Shown here: positions 17,942 through 26,397 of the stretch, piece by piece
Layout: each line of letters starts with the position of its first letter
Position numbering within the stretch: the stretch's first letter is position 1
NCBI RefSeq assembly: GCF_004402215.1
Contig: NZ_SOEZ01000054.1
Location: forward strand, 1-64,000
DNA from: Cryobacterium tagatosivorans
Lineage (GTDB): Bacteria > Actinomycetota > Actinomycetes > Actinomycetales > Microbacteriaceae
DNA length: 64,000 bases
Direction: 5' to 3'
Made by a program: the position numbers and the translations under genes
Notes under the pieces: model-generated
What the model saw: only the letters and a program-made list of their open reading frames with translations
What the model was told of the DNA's origin: nothing
The model's database searches: none

Positions 17942-18117
17942 GACTAACCCACCTCCTTCGGACTAAACGGCTGCAGAATCTCTGCAACAGGAGGGTTGTG
18001 CATGTGTTGAACGCGGAGGCCGGGAATCCGGCGCACAGACAACCTGCCCAGACTACCGGAAGCGGCGGCCCTCCGCCACCACGCCCGCCTTTCCGTTCTC
18101 CCGGCCGGCCCGCCCGA

Positions 18118-18204
18118 CGAGAGTCGCCGATTCTGCCGAGAGTCGCCACTGCACCGGCGATTCTCGGCGCATTCGGCGATTCTCGGCGCATTCGGCGACT
18201 CTCG
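18118..18204. repeat. palindromic repeat block, core CGAGAGTCGCCG (left flank)
   Basis: Outer arms CGAGAGTCGCCGA (18118-18130) and its exact complement (18192-18204) enclose further degenerate copies of the same core (GAGAGTCGCCA, GGCGATTCTCGG twice). The same core forms a hairpin at 19338-19386 on the other side of the next gene. Confidence 0.85.
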
Positions 18205-18237
18205 GCTGCACATCCGCAGATTCGCAGGAGCGGGCGC

Positions 18238-19236
18238 TCATCGCTCGGGACGCAATCCCGCACCGATAAGCAGCGCGCGCAGTCGGTCGGCGTGAAGCGC
18301 GACGTCCCAGGTCCATCGCGCCATCCCGTTGCCCTGGGCTCGAAGACGGTCTTCCCGGATCTTCTCGGCCCAGACGACCTGCTCGATCGACTTGCCCGCA
18401 GTGAACTGGCTGCGGGTGTATTTCACTAGTCCGTCAAACTCCCCCACGAGGCTGAGAGTGCGCGATTCCTGCCTCTGCCTCCAGCGAAAGTCGACTATGT
18501 CCTTCTGGCCCGCGGCGGCGATGAAAACCACCTGGAGCTCCGGCGCGGGGAATCCGCAGAGGTGGATCTGGCCGCGACTCAGGGACTCCCCGGGGGATCC
18601 CGAGCGATTGTCGCTGAACAGCACAGCCTTCAACGCCGTTCGGGCACCCCGCCTCGGACCCTCACTGGCCAGGCGCTCGAGCACTTCCTCGCGGCTGATT
18701 CCTTCGACCGGCCGGCCCGCCGCCGTGACCAGCGTGCGGCCCGTGCCACGGTCCAGGGTCGCGACGGCCGAGAGGAACGATGTCGTGCAGGCGAGGTCGA
18801 CGAGGGTGCGAATGAGACTCGTCACAAGCATCCCGTCGATCTCGACGACGTCGTCGTCGCGGAGGCGATCGTGGTGCCAGATCACGCCGTTCTTAGAGTG
18901 CACTCCTGCGCGTCCGGCGGCCATGAGGTGCACGGGATCGGGCCACCGGCCAATGATGGGCAGCCCCCAGATGACCGCTGCCGACTGGTGTGAGAACACC
19001 GGCGCCGATTTGCGAGTGGCCGCAACCGCACGGACGCGCAGCAGGTACCTGGCATCGTCGGCCACATCGGCCCAGTTTCCCGCGTCAACAACGACGCCGC
19101 GGCGGAGACGCACCGACTCACCGGAGGCGACCGACCGCTGAAGGCGGCGCCCGTCCGCGCCGACTCTGGCGAGGTCCCGGGTGAGGCGCAGCGGCCGCCA
19201 GCCGGCCAGCGGGTCAGGTGTTGGGTCTGCGGTCAT
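18238..19236 (-). CDS. AbiEi/endonuclease-fold-like protein (type IV antitoxin-like)
   Basis: A 332-residue protein resembling the actinobacterial family often labelled type IV toxin-antitoxin AbiEi-like or DUF559-domain protein. The N-terminal half has a winged-helix-like region (LTRDLARVGADGRRLQRSVASGESVRLRRGVVV) and a HQSAAVIWGLPII block. The C-terminal half has a Vsr/DUF559-like pattern (GQKDIVDFRWRQ, LVGEFDGLVKY, EKIREDRLRAQG), which would be a nuclease fold. No toxin partner is adjacent. The start MTADPTPDPL was preferred to an upstream one but lacks a strong ribosome site. It is flanked on both sides by related palindromes. Members are common as orphans, and function is unproven. Confidence 0.7.
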   Translation of the reverse strand: MTADPTPDPLAGWRPLRLTRDLARVGADGRRLQRSVASGESVRLRRGVVVDAGNWADVADDARYLLRVRAVAATRKSAPVFSHQSAAVIWGLPIIGRWPDPVHLMAAGRAGVHSKNGVIWHHDRLRDDDVVEIDGMLVTSLIRTLVDLACTTSFLSAVATLDRGTGRTLVTAAGRPVEGISREEVLERLASEGPRRGARTALKAVLFSDNRSGSPGESLSRGQIHLCGFPAPELQVVFIAAAGQKDIVDFRWRQRQESRTLSLVGEFDGLVKYTRSQFTAGKSIEQVVWAEKIREDRLRAQGNGMARWTWDVALHADRLRALLIGAGLRPER

Positions 19237-19337
19237 GCCACCATGCTCGGGCCGAGGTGGCTCGCGGCGTGGTGCGCGGGCCACCTCTGCGGACAACGCC
19301 GTCCGACCGCCGACTGTGGAGGAGGTTGAACATTCAG

Positions 19338-19408
19338 CGAGAGTCGCCGTTCCTGCCCAGAATCGCCGTTGGAACGGCGACTCTCGGAAGGAAGGGCGAC
19401 TCTCGGCG
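19338..19408. repeat. palindromic repeat, core CGAGAGTCGCCG (right flank)
   Basis: A perfect 16-bp inverted repeat (CGAGAGTCGCCGTTCC at 19338-19353 with 19371-19386). Another half copy (GGCGACTCTCGGCGG) continues to about 19408. It lies between the ABC binding-protein stop and the AbiEi-like start. Confidence 0.85.
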
Positions 19409-19422
19409 GGAGGGGCGGCGGG

Positions 19423-20757
19423 CTACTTCGTTACGGCGGCGTTCGCCGCGTCCTGGGCCGCGCGCACGCCCTCGGCCACGGGGGTGCGCCCGAGGAAGAC
19501 CTCCTGGAGCAGCGGCCGCATGGCGTTGTCGGCGGCGGGCCAGCCGGATCCCTTCGGTGCCGGGGCCGTGCCGTTCTCCAGAACGTCATAGAACGGGCTG
19601 ATGTCGACGTCCAGCGACGCCCAGAAGTCCGAGTAGTCCTTCTGCGCGGCCAGCACGGCCGGCGAGGCCGACCCGCTGGCGCCGATGAAGCTCGACCCCT
19701 TCGCGCTGCCCAGCCAGGCCAGCACGCGCTTCACTTCGGCGGGGTGCTCGGATGCCGCGCTGCCGGCCGCGACGATGCCGTCGACGCCGCTGATCGCGCC
19801 GCCCGGCCCGGCGGGGAGGCGCGCGACGCCCCAGTCGAAGTCCGCGCCCTCGTTGACGTTGGCGAGGTTGTAGACCCCGCTCTGGAACAGCGCCATCTTG
19901 CCCTGCAGGAACTGGTCGCGGCTGAAGTCGCCGTTCGTGTTCGTGTCCGCGGCCGACGGCGACACGTGGTGCTTGTTGATCAGGTCGACCATGTACTGGA
20001 AGGCCTCGACGCCCTTCGGCGACGCGAAGGCGTATTCCTCGCCGTCCTGGAAGTCCGCTTCGTTCGAGGCCAGGTAGTTCAGCAGCATCGCCTGCACGTC
20101 GTAGGCCGAGTTGTAGCCGTACTGGGCCAGGCTCGTCCCGTCGAAACCGGCGCTGTCGGCCGTCTTCCCGCCGCTGTCCCTGGTCAGTTTCTTCAGGACG
20201 GGCAGGAGCGTGTCATCCGCGCCGGTCGGGTCCCAGCGGAGGTCGTCGAGGTCCGCCGCGGTGAGGCCGGCATCCGCCAGCAGCTCGGCGTTGTAGTACA
20301 CGGCGATGCCGGGGTCGGCCAGCTGCGGCACGCCCCAGAGCACCCCGTCGCGGGTGTACTGGTCGACGACGGCCGGCGCCCACTTGGCGGAGGCATCCGC
20401 TCCCAGCGTCTTGTCGATGTCGAGCAGCGCCCCCGCGTCCGCGTAGACCGGGTAGTTGCCGCCGTCGACCCAGAAGATGTCGTCGACGCTGTCGCCGGCG
20501 ACATCCGTGCGCAGCTTCTCCCAGTAGTCCGCCCAGGGGATGACGCTCAGCTCGACGTTGACGTCGGGGTTGTCCTTCTCGAACTCGGCGAAGGATGCCT
20601 TGTAGGCCTTGGCGACCTGGTCATCCCAGAGCCGCACGGTCACCGTGGTCTGGTCGGCCGGACCCTGGCCCGACACGGTCAACGCGGTGACGACCCCGGC
20701 AATGACGAGAACGACGGCCGCGGCACCCGCGGCAAGGACTGTAGAACGCTTGGGCAT
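19423..20757 (-). CDS. sugar ABC transporter, extracellular substrate-binding protein
   Basis: A family-1 extracellular solute-binding protein (444 aa), which captures a sugar or oligosaccharide for an ABC importer. After an N-terminal hydrophobic segment (AAAVVLVIAGVVTALTV), the mature region shows typical elements (VTVRLWDDQVAKAYKASFAEFEK; DDIFWVDGGNYPVYADAGALLDI). There is no cysteine after the hydrophobic segment, so no lipobox is visible. It would be held by an uncleaved anchor or released. Third gene of the importer operon. No ATPase gene is present, so a shared MsiK-type ATPase elsewhere is likely. Confidence 0.9.
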   Translation of the reverse strand: MPKRSTVLAAGAAAVVLVIAGVVTALTVSGQGPADQTTVTVRLWDDQVAKAYKASFAEFEKDNPDVNVELSVIPWADYWEKLRTDVAGDSVDDIFWVDGGNYPVYADAGALLDIDKTLGADASAKWAPAVVDQYTRDGVLWGVPQLADPGIAVYYNAELLADAGLTAADLDDLRWDPTGADDTLLPVLKKLTRDSGGKTADSAGFDGTSLAQYGYNSAYDVQAMLLNYLASNEADFQDGEEYAFASPKGVEAFQYMVDLINKHHVSPSAADTNTNGDFSRDQFLQGKMALFQSGVYNLANVNEGADFDWGVARLPAGPGGAISGVDGIVAAGSAASEHPAEVKRVLAWLGSAKGSSFIGASGSASPAVLAAQKDYSDFWASLDVDISPFYDVLENGTAPAPKGSGWPAADNAMRPLLQEVFLGRTPVAEGVRAAQDAANAAVTK

Positions 20758-20803
20758 AGTTTCCTCTGGTGCGCTCCGGCGAACGGCCGGGAATCCCCTC
20801 AGA

Positions 20804-21631
20804 TTACTTGAACCCGGAGAAGGTGATTGAACGCACGAACTGCCGCTGGAAGACGAGGAAGAGTACGAGCAGTGGCACGAGGGCCAGCGTCGTCGCCGCC
20901 ATCACGAGTGTCCAGTTGCCGTTGAACTGGCTTTGCAGGGATGCCGTCGCGACCGTGACAACGCGCCATTCGCTGCCGCTGGTGACCACGAGCGGCCACA
21001 TGAAACTGTTCCAGTGGCTCACGATCGTGATCAGCGTCAGGGTGGCGATGATCGGCCTGGACAGCGGCACGACGATTTCGACCAGCACGTCGAGGGTGCT
21101 CGCCCCGTCGAGCCGGGCCGCGTCGATGAGCTCCTGCGGGATGCCGCGGAAATACTCGCGGAGCAGGAAGATCGCGTACGGCGACGCGAACGCGAACGGC
21201 AGCACGAGGCTCCAGAAGCTGTTGCGCAGCCCGGCCTCGGTCATCATCAGGTAGAGCGGCACGACGAGCACCACCGGCGGAATCATCAGCGTCGACAGGT
21301 AAACCCAGAACAGCGCGTTGCGGCCGGGGAAGTCGACGCGCGCGAACGCGTAGGCGGCCAGGATCGACGAGATCAGCTGGCCGATCAGGATGAGCGTGGC
21401 CGCGAGCAGGGTGACCAGGATGGCCCGGCCGAACTCCGCGGGACCGGTGAGTAGGGCCACGATGTTGCCCGGCGTGAGCGGATCGGGCCAGGCGAGCGTC
21501 GACTCCCGGGCGAACTGCTCCCGCGACTTGAAGGCGGTCAGGATGCTCAGCAGGAACGGCCCGAGGGTGAATACGGCACCGGCCAGCAGCACGAGGTAGA
21601 CGGCGGCCGGCCGCGCCCGGCGCATCAGCAC
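20804..21631 (-). CDS. carbohydrate ABC transporter permease (MalG type)
   Basis: Inner-membrane permease (275 aa) with six helices and the EAA loop (ELIDAARLDGASTLDVLVEIVVPLSRP) that contacts the ATPase. The GTG start directly abuts the stop of the upstream permease (TGAGTG), so translation is coupled. The C-terminus ends RSITFSGFK, typical of MalG-like permeases. The substrate is unknown. Confidence 0.93.
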   Translation of the reverse strand: MLMRRARPAAVYLVLLAGAVFTLGPFLLSILTAFKSREQFARESTLAWPDPLTPGNIVALLTGPAEFGRAILVTLLAATLILIGQLISSILAAYAFARVDFPGRNALFWVYLSTLMIPPVVLVVPLYLMMTEAGLRNSFWSLVLPFAFASPYAIFLLREYFRGIPQELIDAARLDGASTLDVLVEIVVPLSRPIIATLTLITIVSHWNSFMWPLVVTSGSEWRVVTVATASLQSQFNGNWTLVMAATTLALVPLLVLFLVFQRQFVRSITFSGFK

Positions 21632-22528
21632 TCACTCCAGCTCATAGGTGACCCTCCGCCGGAAGTAGAGCTGCTGGGCGAGCGTGATTGTGACGAGGAT
21701 GACGAGCAGGACGACGGCCATCACCGCGGCGCGGCCCAGGTCGAACGCGCCGAAGGCCTCGTAGTAGATCCGCGCGGCCACGACATCCGTCGTGCGGGCC
21801 GGCCCGCCCTGGGTCAGCGCGTACACCTGGTCGAAGACCTGGAAGGCCGAGATGACGGTCGTCACCAGCACGAAGAACATGGTCGGCCTGAGCAACGGCA
21901 GCTTGATCTGCCAGAACAGCGCCAGCCCGCCGGCGCCGTCGATCCTGGCCGCCTCGAGCACCTGGTCCGGGATGTTCAGCAGTCCGGCCATGAAGAAGAG
22001 GGTCACGTAGCCGACGTTGGTCCAGATCACCACGGCGGCCACCGCCGGCAGCGCGAGCGAGGGGTCGCTCAGCCACTCGACCCGTTGCCCGATGAGCGCG
22101 TTCAGCGCCCCGTCGGTCGGCGCGAGGATCCATTTCCAGACGACGCCGAGGGCGAGCGGGGCGGCGATCCAGGGGAGCACGTAGATGGTGCGGAACCAGG
22201 CTGAGCCCGGCAGTCCGCGGGTCAGGAGGGTGGCGGCCCACAGGCCGATGGCGGTCTGGATCGGTACGACCAGCGCCACGAAGACCAGCGTGACCAGGAG
22301 CGAGTTTCCGAACACGCCGTCGGTCAGCACCGACCGGTAGTTGTCGAGGCCGACGAAGGAGACCGGTCCGATCAGGTCCCAGCTCTGGAAGCTGAGCCAC
22401 ACGACGATGAGCACCGGAAGGAGGAGGAAGCAGGCGACGCCGAACAGGCTCGGCGCGAGCAGGGAGTACCCGGTGATGGCGTTGCGGCGCCGAAGCGCAC
22501 CGCGGCGGGCGACGCTGCTACTGGCCAC
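21632..22528 (-). CDS. carbohydrate ABC transporter permease (MalF type)
   Basis: Inner-membrane permease (298 aa), partner of the MalG-type protein. Six helices are predicted, with an EAA loop (QVLEAARIDGAGGLALFWQIKLPLLRPT). The GTG start lies inside the last codons of the CCA-adding enzyme gene (11-bp overlap). No promoter can fit between them, so the importer is probably co-transcribed with cca or uses a promoter inside it. Confidence 0.93.
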   Translation of the reverse strand: MASSSVARRGALRRRNAITGYSLLAPSLFGVACFLLLPVLIVVWLSFQSWDLIGPVSFVGLDNYRSVLTDGVFGNSLLVTLVFVALVVPIQTAIGLWAATLLTRGLPGSAWFRTIYVLPWIAAPLALGVVWKWILAPTDGALNALIGQRVEWLSDPSLALPAVAAVVIWTNVGYVTLFFMAGLLNIPDQVLEAARIDGAGGLALFWQIKLPLLRPTMFFVLVTTVISAFQVFDQVYALTQGGPARTTDVVAARIYYEAFGAFDLGRAAVMAVVLLVILVTITLAQQLYFRRRVTYELE

Positions 22529-23957
22529 GCCCCGCCCACCAGGCCTGCAACCGCGCGGTGGCCTCTTCCTCGCCGAGCGGCCCGTCGTCGAGGCGCTGCT
22601 CGAGCAGGTACCGGTACGCCTCGCCCACCTCGCGTCCGGGCGTCACACCGAGGATGGCCATGATCTGTTCGCCGTCGAGGTCGGGCCGGACCGCCGCCAT
22701 CTCCTCCTGCTCGGCCAGCTCACTGATCCGCTGCTCGAGGTCGTCGTAGGCGAAGCCGAGGCGGTCGGCCTTGCGACGGTTGCGGGTGGTCACGTCGGCT
22801 CGGGTCAGGATGTGCAGGCGCTCGAGCTGGTCTCCCGCGTCGCGCACATAGCGGCGCACGGCCGAGTCGGTCCAGGCGCCCTCGGTATAGCCGAAGAAAC
22901 GCAGGTGCAGCTCGACCAGGCGCCCGACGGCGTTGATCGTCTCGTTGTCGAAGCGCAGGGCGCGCAGGCGCTTCCTGGCGAGCTTCGAGCCGACGACGTC
23001 GTGGTGGTAGAAACTGACCACTCCGCCCGGCTCCAGCCGGCGCGTGGCCGGCTTGCCGATGTCGTGCAGCAGGGCGGCCAGGCGCACGACCAGGTCGGGC
23101 ACGGGGAGGTTGCCGCGCGAGCGTTCGTAGTCGATGGCCTGGTCGAGCACGGTCAGGGTGTGCTGGTAGACATCCTTGTGATGGTGGTGCTCGTCGATCT
23201 CGAGCCGGAGGGCCGGGATCTCGGGCAGGACGATCTCGGCCAGTCCGGATTCCACCAGCAGTTCGATCCCGGCGCGCGGACGGTCGGACTTGAGCAGCTT
23301 CGACAGCTCCTCGCAGACACGTTCGGCCGAGATGATCCGGATGCTGTCGGCCATCGCCGTCATCGCCGCCTGGGTGCCCGGGTCGAGGGCGAATCCCAGC
23401 TGGGCGCTGAACCGGGCGGCCCGCATCATGCGCAGCGGGTCGTCGCCGAAGGACACCTCGGGCGCGGCGGGGGTGCGCAGGATCCCGGCGAGCATGTCGT
23501 CGATTCCTCCGGCCGGGTCGACGAGCTTCACCTCCGGCAGGCGCAGCGCCAGCGCGTTCACCGTGAAATCACGGCGGATCAGGTCGTCTTCGAGGCTCGC
23601 ACCGAAGACCACGTCCGGCCGGCGCGTTTGTCCGTCGTAGCTGTCGGCCCGATAGGTCGTGATCTCGACCGTGTCGTCGCCGACCTTCGCGCCGATGGTG
23701 CCGAACGCCCGGCCGATGTCCCAATGGGCGTCGGCGATGGGCTTCACGATCTTCAGGATCTGGTCCGGCGAGGCATCCGTCGTGAAGTCGAGGTCGTTGG
23801 TCGCCCGGTCGAGGAAGGCGTCGCGCACCGGTCCGCCGACGAGGGCAAGCTCGTGTCCCGCCGCGGCGAATGCGTTCGCCAGGCGGGATACCGTGGGGGA
23901 GGCAGCCAGTTCGCCCAGCCGCGCGAGGGCTGCCGCGACGCTCTGCATGTCCCCCAT
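22518..23957 (-). CDS. cca: CCA tRNA nucleotidyltransferase
   Basis: Class II CCA-adding enzyme (479 aa), which completes tRNA 3' ends. The nucleotidyltransferase motif LVGGPVRDAFLDRATNDLDFTT is at residues 39-60. A polymerase-beta head and an RNA-binding region follow. An HD domain (VVRLAALLHDIGKPATRR) lies near residue 290. It is read divergently from the DUF6049 gene, with 73 bp between starts. A second ATG three codons downstream (MQSVAAAL) is a possible start. Confidence 0.94.
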   Translation of the reverse strand: MGDMQSVAAALARLGELAASPTVSRLANAFAAAGHELALVGGPVRDAFLDRATNDLDFTTDASPDQILKIVKPIADAHWDIGRAFGTIGAKVGDDTVEITTYRADSYDGQTRRPDVVFGASLEDDLIRRDFTVNALALRLPEVKLVDPAGGIDDMLAGILRTPAAPEVSFGDDPLRMMRAARFSAQLGFALDPGTQAAMTAMADSIRIISAERVCEELSKLLKSDRPRAGIELLVESGLAEIVLPEIPALRLEIDEHHHHKDVYQHTLTVLDQAIDYERSRGNLPVPDLVVRLAALLHDIGKPATRRLEPGGVVSFYHHDVVGSKLARKRLRALRFDNETINAVGRLVELHLRFFGYTEGAWTDSAVRRYVRDAGDQLERLHILTRADVTTRNRRKADRLGFAYDDLEQRISELAEQEEMAAVRPDLDGEQIMAILGVTPGREVGEAYRYLLEQRLDDGPLGEEEATARLQAWWAGRGQ

Positions 23958-24017
23958 GTTAGTTGCTGGACGGCGCGGCTGGCTGCCCGTCGCAGGCTTC
24001 TCCCGGCGAGCACGCCG

Positions 24018-24023
24018 TAGAAT
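24018..24023 (+). promoter_or_regulatory. candidate -10 hexamer TAGAAT for leaderless DUF6049/murJ transcript
   Basis: TAGAAT ends 7 bp before the ATG at 24031. The transcript would start at or next to the start codon, and no ribosome site is visible. No clear -35 hexamer is seen. Confidence 0.4.
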
Positions 24024-24030
24024 CGCCTAC

Positions 24031-26397
24031 ATGGAGGCCGAGACTAGTCGCGCGCGTCGGCCTGTGCACCGGATGATCGTGCGCAGCCCGGCCTCCCGAC
24101 TGCGGATGCCGCTTTCGGTGCTGATCGTCACCCTCCTCCTCTCCCTGACCGGCCTCTTCGGCGGCACGTTCCCCGCGGCCTCTCCGGCCCACGCCGCCAC
24201 TCCCGCACCGGACGCGGTCAGCGTCGACGTGTCGCCGACCGGCGCGCCGGTCCTGCGCCCGGGCCAGCCGCTGCCGGTCACCGTGCGCATCACCAACGGC
24301 ACGGCGGACACGGTTCCGGTCGGCACGATCAAGCTCTACCTGGCCACGCGCGCCCTCACCTCGCGGACGGCTCTCGGCAACTGGCTCCGGCCCGAGAAGC
24401 TCGGTGCTCCGGGCGACCTGATGCTGAGCCAGCCGACGACGGCGGCCATCCAGCCCGGCGGCACGGCAATCTACAAGCTCAGCGTGCCGGCACCCTCCAT
24501 CGGCCTCGGCGCCGCCAATGCGTGGGGCGCCCGCGGAATGGCGGCGACCCTGACCGGTGACGGGGATGTCCTTGCGCAGGGCCGCGGCACGTTCGTCTGG
24601 TATTCCGGCGAACCCGTCACCCCGGTGAAACTGGCCGTCGCGATGCCGATCACGACCCCCGCGTCATCCGCGGGCCTGATCCCGGCCGAGGAGCTGGAGG
24701 CGTACACCCAACCGTCCGGCCTGCTCACCCGCCAGCTCGACGGCGTGATCGACCGCCCGGTTGCGATCGCGATCGATCCGATGATCATCGCCTCGATCCG
24801 CATCCTGGGCAGCTCGGCGCCTCCGGGCGCAACCGTCTGGCTTTCGCGCCTCGCGGAGGCCACCAACGATATATTCCCTCTCGGCTATGCAGACGCGGAC
24901 ATCGCCCTGCAGGCCCAGGCCGGTTCGAAAACGGCGCTCGCCCCGATCTCGTTCGAGTGGCTGATCGACCCGGAACTCTTCACCGAGGCCCCGCCGACAC
25001 CGGAGCCGACAGCCGGCACCGCCCCACCGACCCCTGGCGAGTCGGCCACCCCCTCGCCGTCGCCGACGCCGGGCGAGCTGACGCCGCCGACGAGCGCGGG
25101 GCTGCTCGACTGGGACTACACGATGACGGATATCGGCTGGCCCGCCGCCGGAGTCGTCGCCAAGGGCGACCTCGACGTGTTCGCCGCCAGCGGCCTCACC
25201 ACGACGATCCTCAGCGGCAGCAACGTCACCCAATCCACGGATGCCACGGATGAGCCCACCCCGAACACCGTCCTCTCCCTCGGCAGCGGGCGCGGCCTGG
25301 CCACCGACGACGCCATCTCGCGGGCGTTGCGGGACGCCGCGCGCGCAACCACCGAAGACGCCTGGCGCGGGGCAGTGGCGGAGGCGTCCTCCCAGCTGGC
25401 CGTGGTGTCGGCGGAACGACCGGGCACGGCGCGCACCCTGCTGGCGACCTTCGACCGGGGCCGGCAGGCGAACCCCGACCGGCTCGTCCAGACGCTCGAC
25501 TCGCTCTCGGCGCTCCCCTGGCAGACCCCCGCCACACTGAGGGAGGCCCGCTCCGCCCCCCAGGCCGTGGGCGTGGCCTTCGAGCCGCAGGCCGAAACCG
25601 ACGCCCGGGTCGACCTGGCCCGCCGGCTCCTCCGACGCGAGGCCGAGGTCGGTGCGTTTTCGACGGCCCTCGAGGACCCCGTGCGCGTCACGGGCGCACA
25701 CCGGCTCGAACTCCTGGCGCTGCTCGGCACGGCCTGGGCCGACGATCCCGCCGCCTGGCGGGAGGCGACCGACGCGAGCTTCGTCGCCTCCGCCGACCTC
25801 CTGCGGTCGGTCACCGTCACGACCAAGGGTCCGGTCAACGTCGTGGGCAGCAAGGTGGACATTCCGGTCACGCTGAGCAATTCCCTCGGCCAGGCCGTGA
25901 CGGTCAGTGTGCAGGTCGTACCCTCCAACGGACGCCTGGTGGTGGGCAATGACGTCGAGGCAACCATCGACGCGGATTCCGCGCGAACCGTCAAGGTGCC
26001 GGTCACCGCCGCGGTGGGAAACGGTGATGTGACCCTCCGCGTCTCGCTGTACACCCCGGACGGGACCCGGATCGACCGGCCGACGGAGATCGCCGTGAGC
26101 GTGCACGCCGACTGGGAGGGCCTCGGCGCCCTGATCTTCGCCGTCATCGTCGTGCTCTTCTTCGGCTTCGGCGTCTGGCGGAACATCCTGCGCCGCCGCC
26201 GGGAACGCGCGGCATTGGAGGCCGAGGAGTCCGGGGAGTCCGGGGCTGGGGAGTCCGAGGCCGAGGCCGATACCGCTGTCGGCGCCACTGCGGCCACCGA
26301 GGCAGGGTCAGAGTCAGGTCCGGGGTCAGGCCCGGGGTCAGGAACGGGGACGGGAAGCGATGACGTCAGAACACCCGCCACGGATCCGCGTGGTTAG
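24031..26397 (+). CDS. DUF6049 family secreted membrane-anchored protein
   Basis: A 788-residue surface protein of the family found upstream of murJ in actinobacteria (DUF6049). It has a signal peptide (hydrophobic LSVLIVTLLLSLTGLFGG, cleavage near AHA-ATP). A large extracellular region follows, containing a Pro/Thr/Ser linker near residue 330 and a beta-rich, Ig-like segment (PVNVVGSKVDIPVTLSNSL onward). Near the end is a transmembrane helix (ALIFAVIVVLFFGFGVW), then a cytosolic tail rich in Glu/Ser/Gly. Its 3' end overlaps murJ by 38 bp, suggesting a role in envelope assembly. The biochemical function is unknown. Confidence 0.85.
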   Translation: MEAETSRARRPVHRMIVRSPASRLRMPLSVLIVTLLLSLTGLFGGTFPAASPAHAATPAPDAVSVDVSPTGAPVLRPGQPLPVTVRITNGTADTVPVGTIKLYLATRALTSRTALGNWLRPEKLGAPGDLMLSQPTTAAIQPGGTAIYKLSVPAPSIGLGAANAWGARGMAATLTGDGDVLAQGRGTFVWYSGEPVTPVKLAVAMPITTPASSAGLIPAEELEAYTQPSGLLTRQLDGVIDRPVAIAIDPMIIASIRILGSSAPPGATVWLSRLAEATNDIFPLGYADADIALQAQAGSKTALAPISFEWLIDPELFTEAPPTPEPTAGTAPPTPGESATPSPSPTPGELTPPTSAGLLDWDYTMTDIGWPAAGVVAKGDLDVFAASGLTTTILSGSNVTQSTDATDEPTPNTVLSLGSGRGLATDDAISRALRDAARATTEDAWRGAVAEASSQLAVVSAERPGTARTLLATFDRGRQANPDRLVQTLDSLSALPWQTPATLREARSAPQAVGVAFEPQAETDARVDLARRLLRREAEVGAFSTALEDPVRVTGAHRLELLALLGTAWADDPAAWREATDASFVASADLLRSVTVTTKGPVNVVGSKVDIPVTLSNSLGQAVTVSVQVVPSNGRLVVGNDVEATIDADSARTVKVPVTAAVGNGDVTLRVSLYTPDGTRIDRPTEIAVSVHADWEGLGALIFAVIVVLFFGFGVWRNILRRRRERAALEAEESGESGAGESEAEADTAVGATAATEAGSESGPGSGPGSGTGTGSDDVRTPATDPRG

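Noticed and set aside
18238-19236. Complete toxin-antitoxin pair
   Set aside because: Only the AbiEi-like half is present; neighbours are rpsF and an ABC importer, and no AbiEii-like nucleotidyltransferase is seen.
22341-24020. 559-codon plus-strand frame opposite cca
   Set aside because: It is the antisense shadow of the CCA-adding enzyme and has no family similarity.
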